This document shows, piece by piece, positions 8,736 to 17,682 of a stretch of 64,000 nucleotides of DNA (the stretch's first letter is position 1; each line of letters starts with the position of its first letter). Source of the stretch: Chryseobacterium indologenes (GTDB lineage Bacteria; Bacteroidota; Bacteroidia; Flavobacteriales; Weeksellaceae); the NCBI RefSeq assembly GCF_001295265.1, contig NZ_LJOD01000005.1:124001-188000 (forward strand), read 5' to 3'. A program made the translations under genes and the position numbers. Below the pieces are notes generated by a model. It was not told the DNA's origin, did no database searches, and saw only the letters and a program-made list of their open reading frames with translations.

Positions 8736-9484
8736 GACTTGTTGTATCGGCTATCGCTTTAGGATTTGCTTCCGGCTTTCACTGTATCGGAATGTGCGGA
8801 CCTATTGCCCTGTCGATGGGACTTACCAAAAAGCAGGCTGCGAATTTCTACCTCCAGAACCTTACCTATCAGTTTGGCAGGATTTTAACCTATTCTCTTT
8901 TGGGGGCTATTCTGGGAATTGTAGGAGAAGGGTTTGAAATGGCAGGCTTCCAGCAGTATCTTACCATCACGGCAGGAATTCTCCTGATCGTTATGGCTGT
9001 ATTTTCTTTCGGAGGAAAAGATTTTGCCTCAAAAATTCCTTTTCTTTCAGGCTTTCTATTCTCAGTAAAATCGAATTTAGGAAGACTACTCCAAAAAGCG
9101 GATTACCGGTCGAGATTTACCACGGGAATTCTGAATGGGTTCTTACCCTGCGGAATGGTCTATATGGCCCTTACCGCAAGCCTTGCAGGCGGAGGGATAT
9201 GGCAGGGAGCTTTATATATGGCTTTATTCGGATTGGGAACCCTTCCGTTCATGTTTGCCGTAGTTTTAGCCGGAAATCTCATGAATCAGGCTTTCAGACT
9301 GAAAGTCTTAAAAGCTGTTCCTGTAATTATGATCATTCTGGGAGGGCTTTTTATTCTGAGAGGGCTTGAACTGGGCATTCCCTATATCTCACCAAGAGCA
9401 GAAGCAATGGGTATTTCCAGAGATCATAACGGAGCCAACTGCCACATTGAAGGGCACGACCATACCTCTTCAAACTGTCATTAA
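8726..9484 (+). CDS. TauE/SafE-like (UreH/DsbD-type) membrane protein with His/Cys-rich tail
   Basis: A 252-residue protein with six to seven membrane helices and the motifs FHCIGMCGPIA near the start and LPCGMVYMAL in the middle, as in the UreH/DsbD-like fold often named 'sulfite exporter TauE/SafE'. Members next to cbb3 genes are usually thought to act in metal or redox supply for oxidase assembly. The C-terminus ends in a run of His and Cys (DHNGANCHIEGHDH then SSNCH), a likely metal-binding tail. It overlaps ccoH by 10 nt, indicating translational coupling. The transported species cannot be told from sequence. Confidence 0.82.
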   Translation: MEIGLVVSAIALGFASGFHCIGMCGPIALSMGLTKKQAANFYLQNLTYQFGRILTYSLLGAILGIVGEGFEMAGFQQYLTITAGILLIVMAVFSFGGKDFASKIPFLSGFLFSVKSNLGRLLQKADYRSRFTTGILNGFLPCGMVYMALTASLAGGGIWQGALYMALFGLGTLPFMFAVVLAGNLMNQAFRLKVLKAVPVIMIILGGLFILRGLELGIPYISPRAEAMGISRDHNGANCHIEGHDHTSSNCH

Positions 9485-9507
9485 ATCAGCACATTGTAAT
9501 CATTTTC

Positions 9508-10248
9508 ATGACGAAACTATTTTTTGTATTCATTATCAGCCTTTTTATCTTGCAATCATGTAATGTAAGCTCTGAAATTGTTTACCATAAAGATACGGCC
9601 TCTACTTCTGTTACCGATATTGATATGAGAAGGTTTATGGCAGAAATGAAAGCCGCAACTCCGGATTCGTTAAGAGATAAGAATGAGTACAGCGACCTGG
9701 AAAAGTTTCCCGCTTTCTGGAAAAGCCTTCATGAGCTGGAACAAACCAACAGAGAAGTAAGGGACACCAATCCGGATCACATCCGGATCATGAAAAAGAT
9801 CTTTATGAAAACCAACAGGGAAAATGATGAACCTATCGGCATTTCCCTGAAAACAGAACATTTCACTCCGGATGATTACTCTGTACTCATCAATTACATT
9901 AAAAATGAGAAATTACCTGTCGATCAGAATATCTTCAATCTCTGGGACGGAAAGACACTTACCATCAATACAGAAAATTTTAATCTGAAAAATCTTGAAG
10001 CAGCCATAACTTCAAAGGCCTCCAGAGACAACCCTCAAAAAGTAGAAGGAATGATGACGATGTTCTTCAAAAACATCAGCACGACCCTGAAGTTTGAGAA
10101 TAAAATAAAATCCATCACAGGAAAGCACGACTGGTTTAAGCAGATTGATGATTACTCCGTAAAGATCAGCTATGACCTTAAGACCATTTATGATCAGGAG
10201 AAACTATTCAAAAATGCGGATAAAAACATCGTGATCGTTACAGAATAA
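9508..10248 (+). CDS. Lipoprotein of unknown function, paralogue of the next gene
   Basis: A 246-residue protein with a lipoprotein signal peptide (FILQSC, Cys at residue 17), so it should be membrane-anchored after export. I do not recognise the family. Its C-terminal part (ITGKHDWFKQIDDYSVKI and an ending NADKNIVIVTE) closely matches that of the next gene (IEGKHDFVKQIDNRTVQI, ending NKDKKVVITTE). The middle shares LTINT(E/D)(N/K)FN. The pair is a tandem duplication. It follows the cbb3 locus by 23 nt and may be read through from it. Confidence 0.82.
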   Translation: MTKLFFVFIISLFILQSCNVSSEIVYHKDTASTSVTDIDMRRFMAEMKAATPDSLRDKNEYSDLEKFPAFWKSLHELEQTNREVRDTNPDHIRIMKKIFMKTNRENDEPIGISLKTEHFTPDDYSVLINYIKNEKLPVDQNIFNLWDGKTLTINTENFNLKNLEAAITSKASRDNPQKVEGMMTMFFKNISTTLKFENKIKSITGKHDWFKQIDDYSVKISYDLKTIYDQEKLFKNADKNIVIVTE

Positions 10249-10254
10249 CAGAGA

Positions 10255-10277
10255 CTGCTGAATTCAGCAGTTTTTTT
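10255..10277 (+). terminator. Intrinsic terminator
   Basis: CTGCTG-AATT-CAGCAG followed by seven T, just after the first lipoprotein gene. It probably ends the cbb3-locus transcript. Confidence 0.85.
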
Positions 10278-10333
10278 GTTGGTATCTGTTTTGTAATAAT
10301 ATATTTAAATTTAAACCACTAAAAATTTAAGCA

Positions 10334-11110
10334 ATGATAAAACAGATGCAATGGATATGGGCAGCCGTACTTTTTGCCGTACTGCAGTCCTGCTCCATTA
10401 ATACAGAAACCACTTACTATAAAGATTCTGCTACAAGTATGCAATCCAATATTCTTATGGACAAAAGCGTGATGGGAATGATGAGCATGCTGGGTACAGA
10501 TTCCCAGAAGCTTAAGGAACTGGATAATCTTCCCACAGAATGGAAAAGCCTGTATGATGTTCAGAAAAACGGGAAAATCACCATTAATGAAGACTCTGCA
10601 AAAGCCCTGAAAAAGCTCTACATGAAGGTGAATAAAGATAAAGGTGAAATCCTGGGACTTTCCTTAAAATATGACAAGCTGATGCCTTCAGAAATTACAC
10701 AGCTCCTGAACAGCGACAAACGCCTGAAAAAAATTCCGCTTCAGGATATTGCTGTCTGGACCGGAAAATCACTGACCATTAATACGGATAAATTTAATTC
10801 TGACGGGATTCTTAAAATGCTGGAGGAAAAAGATCAGCCTGTGAATACAGTTCCCCAGACTAAAAGTGATTCCATTGAAGCGTACGGAAAGCAAATGGCC
10901 TCAGGAATGGCCGGAATGCTCAGAATGTTCAATCTTACATTTACCAATACCCTGAAATTTCAGAAACCCATTAAAAAGATTGAAGGGAAGCACGATTTTG
11001 TAAAACAGATTGATAACAGAACTGTACAGATCACAGTAAGATCAAATGACCTGATCGACAATAAAAATCTTGTGAATAAGGATAAAAAAGTAGTGATTAC
11101 AACAGAATAA
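10334..11110 (+). CDS. Lipoprotein of unknown function, paralogue of the previous gene
   Basis: A 258-residue protein with a lipoprotein signal peptide (AVLQSC). It shares with the previous gene the segment after the Cys (N..(S/T)ET.YY.KD.A), the block K.LTINTDKFN and the C-terminal GKHDFVKQID. It carries an extra Met-rich stretch (MGMMSML; MASGMAGMLRMF). It is separated from its paralogue by a terminator and 85 bp, so it probably has its own promoter. Function unknown. Confidence 0.8.
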   Translation: MIKQMQWIWAAVLFAVLQSCSINTETTYYKDSATSMQSNILMDKSVMGMMSMLGTDSQKLKELDNLPTEWKSLYDVQKNGKITINEDSAKALKKLYMKVNKDKGEILGLSLKYDKLMPSEITQLLNSDKRLKKIPLQDIAVWTGKSLTINTDKFNSDGILKMLEEKDQPVNTVPQTKSDSIEAYGKQMASGMAGMLRMFNLTFTNTLKFQKPIKKIEGKHDFVKQIDNRTVQITVRSNDLIDNKNLVNKDKKVVITTE

Positions 11111-11116
11111 AATAAT

Positions 11117-11145
11117 AACCCATCGTATTCCGATGGGTTCTATTT
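11117..11145 (+). terminator. Intrinsic terminator
   Basis: Perfect 9-bp stem AACCCATCG/CGATGGGTT with a 5-nt loop and a T-rich tail (CTATTTTT), 7 nt after the second lipoprotein gene. Confidence 0.85.
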
Positions 11146-11213
11146 TTAATCTAAATCCGGTAATAATCTGTAAACCAGCCAGGTTAATGCGTAATAATAG
11201 CCAGGCTCAGTTT

Positions 11214-12110
11214 TTAATATCTTCTTACAGGAAGTACGATCATATTCTGAGGTTTTACCATATCTGTGCTGATGATATCACCATTCATCTGGAACGTAAC
11301 ATCAAATGCAGAATTCTCATTCTTTTGTGTGGAAGTCCATATTGAGCTTCCTCCCAGTGCCAGAGAAATATTAGCTTTTTTAAGTTCTTTGGAAAGTGTA
11401 AGTAATTCTTCACTTGAAGGAAGAAACCAATCAGAAACTCCTCCTCTTACCAGGTCAAGACACACTTTAGCCGCACAATTGGCTCCCGGATTGTTGTTAG
11501 CAATAAGGGTTGAATTTTCCAGTCCTTTACCAAAATCATGTAAAGTCCCGGAAATATAGATATTTAAATCTCCCCAATTAGCTCCCTGAGCACTGGTTCC
11601 GTAATATACTTTCTGCGGATGAATTTCCATATATCTCCAGCCGTCTTTATATTCTCCTTTATCATAGCCAACATAAGCACCAGAAGTACCGAAATATCCG
11701 GTTGTTTTAAAAGTGGTTTCTGAAGTATAGGTATATTTACCTTCACCTGTCTTTATATATCCTCTTACATAATAAGTTGTAGCCGGCAGCAGACCGGTAA
11801 CGGTTACTTTATAATCCGTAGTCCCTGTGGTATAGGTATCTACGGAAGGATTATTACCCTTAGTAGGATTGGGTGAAGTAGAGTAAACAAATCCCGGAAC
11901 TTCAACCTGTCCTTCCTTCTGCTCAATACGTCCTCTGAACAGCGCAGTCGTCGGGAAAATATCACCTGTTACTCCTATTGTATTCTTTTTTTCCGGCACT
12001 GTTACAACCGGATCAGTAACTATTTGGACAGAATCATCATCATTCCCGCCACAGGAATAAAAAAGTAATGCTATGAAAGCATACAAAACAAAATTTACGT
12101 TCTTTTTCAT
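11214..12110 (-). CDS. Lipoprotein with FN3-like domain and Lcl/DUF1566-like C-terminal domain
   Basis: A 298-residue exported lipoprotein (LFYSCGGNDDD, Cys near residue 20, followed by an acidic +2 to +6 segment typical of surface-exported lipoproteins in Bacteroidota). Residues about 40-135 look like an Ig/fibronectin-type domain (TTALFRGRI ... YTTGTTDYKVTVTGLLPATTYYVRGYIK). The C-terminal part (GGVSDWFLPSSEELLTL ... SSIWTSTQ ... VLPVRRY) has the W.LPS..EL and W(T/S)ST pattern of Lcl C-terminal/DUF1566 domains. It is probably an adhesin-like or ligand-binding surface protein. A -7 element TACTTTTG lies at 12127-12134 on the minus strand. Confidence 0.78.
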   Translation of the reverse strand: MKKNVNFVLYAFIALLFYSCGGNDDDSVQIVTDPVVTVPEKKNTIGVTGDIFPTTALFRGRIEQKEGQVEVPGFVYSTSPNPTKGNNPSVDTYTTGTTDYKVTVTGLLPATTYYVRGYIKTGEGKYTYTSETTFKTTGYFGTSGAYVGYDKGEYKDGWRYMEIHPQKVYYGTSAQGANWGDLNIYISGTLHDFGKGLENSTLIANNNPGANCAAKVCLDLVRGGVSDWFLPSSEELLTLSKELKKANISLALGGSSIWTSTQKNENSAFDVTFQMNGDIISTDMVKPQNMIVLPVRRY

Positions 12111-12162
12111 GGTTAAGTTTTAGCCGCAAAAGTAATGAATTTATTTAAACAAGCGAATCAAG

Positions 12163-12193
12163 AAAAAACCTCCTATCACAAGATAAGAGGTTT
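12163..12193 (-). terminator. Intrinsic terminator of serS
   Basis: Stem 12169-12177 with 12182-12190 (one G-U), extended by A-T pairs, loop ACAA. The T-run on the minus strand comes from the A-run at 12163-12168. Confidence 0.82.
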
Positions 12194-12217
12194 CTATTTT
12201 AAATAATTGATTTCTGT

Positions 12218-13486
12218 TTAGTTGATCAGATCAAATCTCGCATATTCTGCAATTTTCTTAGGAAGTTTAATTCCTTCAGCAGTCTGATTGTTTTCAAGCA
12301 AAGCAGCCATAATTCTCGGAAGAGCCATAGCAGAACCGTTCAGCGTATGTACCAGCTGGGATTTCCCATCACCTTTGTAACGGCATTTCAGACGGTTAGC
12401 CTGGAATGTTTCAAAATTTGATACGGAGCTTACCTCCAGCCACATTTCCTGAGCTGCGCTCCAAACTTCGAAATCATACGTCATAGCAGAAGCAAAACCT
12501 GTATCTCCTCCGCAAAGTCTCAACACTCTGAAAGGAAGTTCAAGATCCGTAAGGATTTCCTTGATATGTTCAACCATTTCTTCCAGAACGGCATAGGAGT
12601 TTTCCGGTTTTTCAATTCTTACGATTTCTACTTTTTCAAACTGGTGAAGACGGTTCAGACCTCTTACATGAGCTCCGTAGCTTCCCGCCTCTCTTCTGTA
12701 ACACTGGGAAAAAGCGGTATTTTTCACCGGAAGATCCTTTTCATCAAACAATACATCACGGTAAAGATTCGTTACAGGAACTTCAGCTGTAGGAATCAGA
12801 TATAAATTATCCTCGTTGATGTAATACATCTGTCCTTCTTTATCAGGCAGCTGTCCGGTGCCGAAACCAGAAGCTTCATTCACAACGTGAGGCGGATTAA
12901 CTTCTGTATATCCTTTATCTACATTTTTATCCAGGAAATACTGAACCAAAGCTCTTTGCAGCCTGGCGCCTTTTCCTAAATAAACAGGAAATCCTGCTCC
13001 GGCGATTTTTACACCTAATTCAAAATCAATCAGGTTATATTTTTTAGCCAGTTCCCAGTGAGGAATTGCTCCCTCTCCAAGACCTGCCACATCATGAGAC
13101 TGATAAATAATCTCATTATCATCCGCAGAAGCTCCGCTTTTTACCTGTTCATTAGGAATGTTAGGTAACTGATAGAGAATATCCAGTAAGGCCTTTTCCG
13201 TAACATCTAACTGGGACTGTAGCTCTTTACTCGACTCTTTGTATTGTGCTGTTTTAGATTTTGCCGATTCCGCTTCTTCTTTTTTTCCTTCTTTCATCAA
13301 AAGCCCGATCTCTTTGGAGATTTTGTTGATTTCGGAAAGTTGCGAATCTAATTCAAACTGGATTCTTTTTCTTTCGTCGTCAGCAGCGATAGCCTCGTCT
13401 ACCAACTCAAGATTTTTGAACTGTCTTTTTTTAAGACCTTCTAAAACGCGTTCTTTATTGTCGCGCAAAAAATTGACTTGTAACAT
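12218..13486 (-). CDS. serS: Seryl-tRNA synthetase
   Basis: A 422-residue class II aminoacyl-tRNA synthetase that charges tRNA-Ser (and tRNA-Sec precursors) in the cytoplasm. It has the N-terminal antiparallel coiled-coil tRNA-binding arm (about 30-105), the TAEVPVTNL substrate block, motif 2 (CYRREAGSYGAHVRGLNRLH) and motif 3 (NGSAMALPRIMAALLEN). Length is normal for the family. It starts MLQVNFLRDNKERVLEGL, the standard start. A -7 element TAAATTTG lies at 13543-13550 (minus). Confidence 0.98.
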   Translation of the reverse strand: MLQVNFLRDNKERVLEGLKKRQFKNLELVDEAIAADDERKRIQFELDSQLSEINKISKEIGLLMKEGKKEEAESAKSKTAQYKESSKELQSQLDVTEKALLDILYQLPNIPNEQVKSGASADDNEIIYQSHDVAGLGEGAIPHWELAKKYNLIDFELGVKIAGAGFPVYLGKGARLQRALVQYFLDKNVDKGYTEVNPPHVVNEASGFGTGQLPDKEGQMYYINEDNLYLIPTAEVPVTNLYRDVLFDEKDLPVKNTAFSQCYRREAGSYGAHVRGLNRLHQFEKVEIVRIEKPENSYAVLEEMVEHIKEILTDLELPFRVLRLCGGDTGFASAMTYDFEVWSAAQEMWLEVSSVSNFETFQANRLKCRYKGDGKSQLVHTLNGSAMALPRIMAALLENNQTAEGIKLPKKIAEYARFDLIN

Positions 13487-13511
13487 TTTATTTAGATGTT
13501 AAATATTAGAA

Positions 13512-13550
13512 GGTTAACTCAAATATTAAGCTAACCATTTTACAAATTTA
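13512..13550 (-). promoter_or_regulatory. serS upstream region: -7 element and dyad
   Basis: TAAATTTG at 13543-13550 on the minus strand is a good -7 element for serS. The 5' leader carries an inverted repeat GGTTAACT (13512-13519) / AGCTAACC (13529-13536) with one mismatch. No T-box-like structure is evident. Confidence 0.35.
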
Positions 13551-13553
13551 AAA

Positions 13554-14078
13554 TTATTTTACGATAGTAACCTTATTTATTGAGTTAGGTTCATCTGCTC
13601 CTTTTGAAAATACAGGATTTCCATTGTACAATACTTCCGAAATCTGGAATAAAGAAGGGGTCCACCGGTAGTGAATTTCCATAACATCACTTTCTGTAAC
13701 CGTTTGCTCACCCTCTTTTCTGGAATAAGTAAAGGTCATCCTGGAACGGAAATTTTTGCTATCAGGACTGATGGAATCAAATACTTTTCTTTTTGCACCG
13801 GCAATATATTCAAAATAGTACAATGAATCGGCCGTCATTTTAAGCGAAACCGGAACCGGAGAAATATCTTTGTCGCCATCAATATCATTAACGGAATATC
13901 CCGTGTAGGAGCCTGGCTTTTTAGCATTCAGCAGGTCCTGTCCGGCCTCATTGGTTACATAAATGTTCATGATCTGGTCAATCCTTTGCAAAGAGTCATC
14001 ATCACGCCCGCATGAAATCAGTAAAAACAGGATCGCACTAAATTTCGCTGCAAAAAAATATCTGAAGTTGAATTTCAT
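13554..14078 (-). CDS. Lipoprotein of unknown function
   Basis: A 174-residue protein with a lipoprotein signal peptide (LFLLISCGRDDDS; Cys near residue 23, acidic residues after it suggesting surface export). The remainder is beta-rich (SLKMTADSLYYFEYIAGAKRKV). I do not recognise the family. It diverges from the flippase gene across a 71-bp region that holds overlapping back-to-back promoters. Confidence 0.78.
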   Translation of the reverse strand: MKFNFRYFFAAKFSAILFLLISCGRDDDSLQRIDQIMNIYVTNEAGQDLLNAKKPGSYTGYSVNDIDGDKDISPVPVSLKMTADSLYYFEYIAGAKRKVFDSISPDSKNFRSRMTFTYSRKEGEQTVTESDVMEIHYRWTPSLFQISEVLYNGNPVFSKGADEPNSINKVTIVK

Positions 14079-14109
14079 CTGCTGTTAATTTTCAATAATC
14101 TTTTTTATG

Positions 14110-14131
14110 CAAATGTATAATTATATATTTG
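14110..14131. promoter_or_regulatory. Divergent promoter palindrome (two back-to-back -7 elements)
   Basis: The 22-bp stretch is a palindrome with one mismatch. It holds TACATTTG on the minus strand (14110-14117) and TATATTTG on the plus strand (14124-14131), only 6 bp apart and facing away from each other. The first serves the lipoprotein at 13554-14078, the second the flippase starting at 14150. Confidence 0.6.
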
Positions 14132-14149
14132 TCCATGTAATATTTTAAC

Positions 14150-15382
14150 ATGTTTTTAAACAAACTCAAAAGAATAAACGGCAGTCACATTACCACTATC
14201 TTCAAAGGAAATTTCATTTCGAAGTTTGTGCTGGTGATCGGAGGCCTTCTTTTGGCTAAATATTACGGATCATCAGAATATGGTGTTTTCAGTATTTATC
14301 TGAGTATTATGAGCATATTTGCCATCGTTCTGAGTCTGGCACAGGAACATCAGATCATGCTTGAAGGAAACGGGCAGGATATTAATAATAATTTCAGTGC
14401 TTCGGGCATTATCTCCGCAGGAGTTACCCTCACCAGCTTTCTGCTGGTACTTCTGCCTTTCCATATTTCTAAAGATATTCTGTTTTTAGGGATTTTTTCC
14501 GGATTTATTTACTTATTTACCAATAATGCCAAATTTCTTCTGGCTAAAAAAAAATTATTTAAACAGGTTTCCATCCTAACTATTATAGATTCTGTTGTGA
14601 GCTTTCTGTTTCAGGTAATATTTGTTTTTTTTAAGATTGAAAACGGACTTGTTATCGGTAGTCTGATTGGATTTCTGACAGCTTTTTTTGCCGCAGTTTA
14701 TTATTCCCGGAATTATTTTGTAAAACCTGATTTCAAAAGGTATCTGGCCAATACAAAAAAAAGACCTGAAATTTTTAAATATACCTATCCTTCTACGCTG
14801 ATCAATGCCCTTGGCAATAATATAATGCCGATTCTGATCTCTCTTTACTTTGCAGACGCGCTGCTTGGTGAATATTCTTTAGCGGTAAAGATCATGTCTG
14901 TTCCACTTCTTCTGATATCCTCTTCTATTGCAACGGTATATTATCCGAAAGCTGCAGAAATCAATAACCGTGGTAAAAGCAGAAGCGAGCTGTTTGCCTA
15001 TACCCGAAAGATGAGCCTGATGAATTTTTATATTATTTTTGCGCTTTATCTTCTGATCAATATAGCCGGAATACCGGTTCTGAAATTATTTTTCAATAAA
15101 AACTGGGAACATCTGGGGCTGTTTATTTTCCTGATGTCATTCGGTTATCTTACCCGAAGTCTTATCAATCCTATTTCTGATGTATTGCTGATTCTGAAGA
15201 AGAGTAATATAGCTCTTATTTTTAATATTTATCTTTTCTTTGCCAATATTGCAGCAATCTTAATCGGAAAAGAAAAAGGAATCAGCTACCTGGTGGGTAT
15301 TTTTTCCCTGTTTTTGTTTTTAGGCTATGGATTTTTGTATTTTTACATCATGTTTATGCTGAAAAAGAATGAATCCGATTAA
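14150..15382 (+). CDS. Polysaccharide flippase-like membrane protein (MOP/Wzx type)
   Basis: A 410-residue protein with about 12 hydrophobic helices across its length, and an N-terminal opening ([39 protein letters not shown]) typical of Wzx/RfbX oligosaccharide flippases of the MOP superfamily. It should move lipid-linked glycan repeat units across the inner membrane. The next gene, an acyltransferase for sugars, overlaps it by 14 nt. It is relatively short for the family. The exact substrate is unknown. Confidence 0.82.
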   Translation: MFLNKLKRINGSHITTIFKGNFISKFVLVIGGLLLAKYYGSSEYGVFSIYLSIMSIFAIVLSLAQEHQIMLEGNGQDINNNFSASGIISAGVTLTSFLLVLLPFHISKDILFLGIFSGFIYLFTNNAKFLLAKKKLFKQVSILTIIDSVVSFLFQVIFVFFKIENGLVIGSLIGFLTAFFAAVYYSRNYFVKPDFKRYLANTKKRPEIFKYTYPSTLINALGNNIMPILISLYFADALLGEYSLAVKIMSVPLLLISSSIATVYYPKAAEINNRGKSRSELFAYTRKMSLMNFYIIFALYLLINIAGIPVLKLFFNKNWEHLGLFIFLMSFGYLTRSLINPISDVLLILKKSNIALIFNIYLFFANIAAILIGKEKGISYLVGIFSLFLFLGYGFLYFYIMFMLKKNESD

Positions 15383-15977
15383 AAAATTTATTGAGTACCA
15401 GATATTTCACCGAATTAATAATTTTTTCTATCCGCAGTATTACCGTCAGAAATACGAATACATGCTTCCCCATGTTCTTTTTTTTCAGTATACTATTCCT
15501 CAGAAATTCCTGAGAATTAACGGGAATGTTCCATGGCCGGTTCATTTTACGTCAGAGGTAAGAGCCTACCAGAATATTAAGAAAGGGATTTTATGTGATC
15601 CCGGAGACAATCCGAATATCTATATTCAGGCGAATAACGGTATCATTATCGGAAATAATGTAGGATTTGGAGCAGGAACGTCTCTTATTTCTGCAAATCA
15701 CAATCATAACGACCATAGCATCCACGACAAATGCCCGCCGATTACCATCGGGAATAATGTATTTGTGGGAACCAATTCGGTAATTCTTCCGGGGGTTACT
15801 ATAGGAGACAATGTAGTCATCGGGGCCGGTTCTATTGTTGCTAAAGATATCCCGTCGAATTCTATTGCCGTAGGAAACCCGTGCAGAGTTATCAAAGAAA
15901 AAGAACCTTATATTGAAGACTTTTCCAAAACGGTTTTCAACAGAAAACTGCCAGAAGGCTTCAATTTAAAGTTCTAA
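15369..15977 (+). CDS. Left-handed beta-helix (hexapeptide-repeat) acyltransferase
   Basis: A 202-residue protein whose central and C-terminal parts carry hexapeptide repeats ([45 protein letters not shown]) and the closing [10 protein letters not shown] of the WbbJ/maltose-O-acetyltransferase family. A His-rich loop ([10 protein letters not shown]) contains the likely catalytic His. It probably O-acetylates a surface polysaccharide. It overlaps the flippase gene by 14 nt, so the two are co-transcribed and probably act on the same glycan. Confidence 0.87.
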   Translation: MNPIKKFIEYQIFHRINNFFYPQYYRQKYEYMLPHVLFFQYTIPQKFLRINGNVPWPVHFTSEVRAYQNIKKGILCDPGDNPNIYIQANNGIIIGNNVGFGAGTSLISANHNHNDHSIHDKCPPITIGNNVFVGTNSVILPGVTIGDNVVIGAGSIVAKDIPSNSIAVGNPCRVIKEKEPYIEDFSKTVFNRKLPEGFNLKF

Positions 15978-15998
15978 ATGTTATATTGTATGATATTC

Positions 15999-16487
15999 TT
16001 AAGCAATACCTGCTGCCCAGCTTTTTTCAAGCGGAAGTAAAAAATGGCTTAAAAAGTCCAGGTATGTATTTTTAGAGAAATCAAAAACCTGAATATCTTT
16101 AGATAATTCTCCGTTTCTTAACCGGGTTTTAAAATCAATTAATTTCAGAGTTTTAACTTCACCGTTTTCTACAAAGCTTGCTTTCATCCTGTCGAAAAGT
16201 CCAAGGTTATACTCTTCATCAATCTCTCTCATGACCTTCCCTAGAGCATCAATGCTGCATCCGGAAGCCATTTCTTTCTCTTCATCCACACAAACCACGA
16301 TAAACTGATTTTTTTCAATTTTAAATGAAGAAGAAAGTGGTTTTCCGTGAGCTGCCCATGTAGCAAGGAAGTCGAACAGCTTTTCAGTAATTATTTTAGC
16401 CTCTTTTGTTTCAAAAGGTCTTGATGCCGGGTATATAATCACTCTGTAGTCGTTGGTTTCTACAATATTGGATTCTTCAATTTTCAT
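15999..16487 (-). CDS. Conserved protein of unknown function (about 162 residues)
   Basis: With the ATG at 16487 the protein begins MKIEESNIVETNDYRVIIYP and is 162 residues long; a longer frame from 16544 exists but its extra 19 residues look unlike a coding start. No Walker A or other nucleotide-binding motif is visible. Similar Flavobacteriia proteins are, as I recall, sometimes labelled 'ABC transporter ATPase', which the sequence does not support. It appears cytoplasmic, with no signal peptide or membrane helix. A -7 element TACCTTTG lies upstream at 16659-16666 (minus), giving a leader of about 165 nt. Confidence 0.72.
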   Translation of the reverse strand: MKIEESNIVETNDYRVIIYPASRPFETKEAKIITEKLFDFLATWAAHGKPLSSSFKIEKNQFIVVCVDEEKEMASGCSIDALGKVMREIDEEYNLGLFDRMKASFVENGEVKTLKLIDFKTRLRNGELSKDIQVFDFSKNTYLDFLSHFLLPLEKSWAAGIA

Positions 16488-16544
16488 ATCTAAGCATTTA
16501 TTTTTTATTGGATATAATTCCCCACTTACATCTTTGTTTATCAA

Positions 16545-16853
16545 TCAAAAAATTCTGTAAGATGATTTCTATACCCTGTCAATTTTTAAAGTATAAAATT
16601 AAGAAATATTCCTTATCAGGAGCAAAAGTCAGGGATGATAATTTTCTATAATTAAGCGCAAAGGTAAACAATAGTAAATGATAATTGAGCGTTTTAAGGT
16701 ATATAAAGCCGCTTCGTTTATTTTTTGAAATGCAAGGTTCTTTAAGTTTACACCTTTCTTCTGTCTTTACTTTTTATCTATCCTTACAGGAAATAAACCT
16801 TCAATCTGATTAATATCGTTTTTATTCAATCTACAATTCATTGAGGTGAAGAC
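16545..16853. other. Intergenic region without a gene
   Basis: About 310 bp, AT-rich. It holds the minus-strand -7 element TACCTTTG (16659-16666) for the gene at 15999-16487. I see no further gene, RNA or repeat in it. Confidence 0.5.
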
Positions 16854-16884
16854 AAAGAAACCCAGGACTGGGCCTGGGTTCTTT
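16854..16884 (-). terminator. Intrinsic terminator of the Fe-S operon
   Basis: Stem formed by AAAGAA(A)CCCAGG and CCTGGGTTCTTT with one bulged A, 18 nt after the stop codon at 16903 on the minus strand. Confidence 0.75.
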
Positions 16885-16902
16885 ATTGTATGGATAAGAA
16901 TT

Positions 16903-17682
16903 TTACAGATCTTCGGCTTCAGCAAGAAGCTCTACAATGTCTTTTACAGCTACTTCCGTATTCTTATTGAAATGTTTCACGCCATCCGTCATCATCGTAT
17001 TGCAGAAAGGACATCCGGTGGCAATAACTTTAGGCTCAAAAGACAATGCTTCTTCTGTTCGTTCGATATTGATGTCTTTATTTCCTTTTTCAGGTTCTTT
17101 AAACATCTGCGCTCCTCCTGCTCCACAGCACAAACCGTTTGTTCTGCATCTTTTCATTTCTACCAGCTCAGCATCCAGTTTTTCAAGAAGTACTCTTGGT
17201 GCTTCATATTCATCATTGGCTCTCCCAAGGTAACATGGATCATGGAAGGTAATTTTCTTTCCTTTGAAAGCCCCGCCTTCAATCTTTAATCTCCCTTCTT
17301 CCATAAGGCTTTTAAGGAACTGGGTATGATGAACCACCTCATAATTCCCGCCAAGGCTTGGATATTCATTTTTCAGGGTATTGAAACAGTGCGGGCATGC
17401 TGTAACGATTTTTTTCACTTCATAGGCATTCAATACCTCAATATTGGTAAGGGCCATCATCTGGAAAACAAATTCATTTCCGGCACGTTTTGCAGGATCT
17501 CCGGTACAGCTTTCTTCCTGTCCCAGAACTGCAAATTCCACACCTATTTTATTCAATATTTTGCAAAATGCTTTTGTAATTTTTTTGGCACGGTCGTCAA
17601 AACTTCCGGCACATCCAACCCAAAATAAAACTTCAGGGGATTTTCCTTCGGCAGCATATTCTGCCATTGTTTTAATTTGCAT
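16903..17682 (-). CDS. HdrB-like (Fe-S)-binding protein with CCG domains
   Basis: A 259-residue soluble protein with two cysteine-rich CCG-type domains: VTACPHCFNTLKNEYP followed by CYLGRAND in the first half, and CRTNGLCCGAGGAQMF then ATGCPFCNTMM in the second. The domains resemble HdrB of heterodisulfide reductase, LutA and the C-terminal half of GlpC. Such domains bind non-cubane [4Fe-4S] clusters. It overlaps the preceding gene by 11 nt and lies two genes after an HdrC/E-like membrane ferredoxin, so the two probably form a membrane-bound redox complex. The electron donor and acceptor are not known. Confidence 0.88.
   Translation of the reverse strand: MQIKTMAEYAAEGKSPEVLFWVGCAGSFDDRAKKITKAFCKILNKIGVEFAVLGQEESCTGDPAKRAGNEFVFQMMALTNIEVLNAYEVKKIVTACPHCFNTLKNEYPSLGGNYEVVHHTQFLKSLMEEGRLKIEGGAFKGKKITFHDPCYLGRANDEYEAPRVLLEKLDAELVEMKRCRTNGLCCGAGGAQMFKEPEKGNKDINIERTEEALSFEPKVIATGCPFCNTMMTDGVKHFNKNTEVAVKDIVELLAEAEDL

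Noticed and set aside
14150..15977. Complete polysaccharide biosynthesis cluster
   Set aside because: Only a flippase and an acyltransferase are present; no glycosyltransferase or polymerase lies nearby, and the initiating transferase is 20 kb away.
15999..16487. ABC transporter ATPase
   Set aside because: No Walker A, Walker B or signature motif is present; such a label would not be supported.
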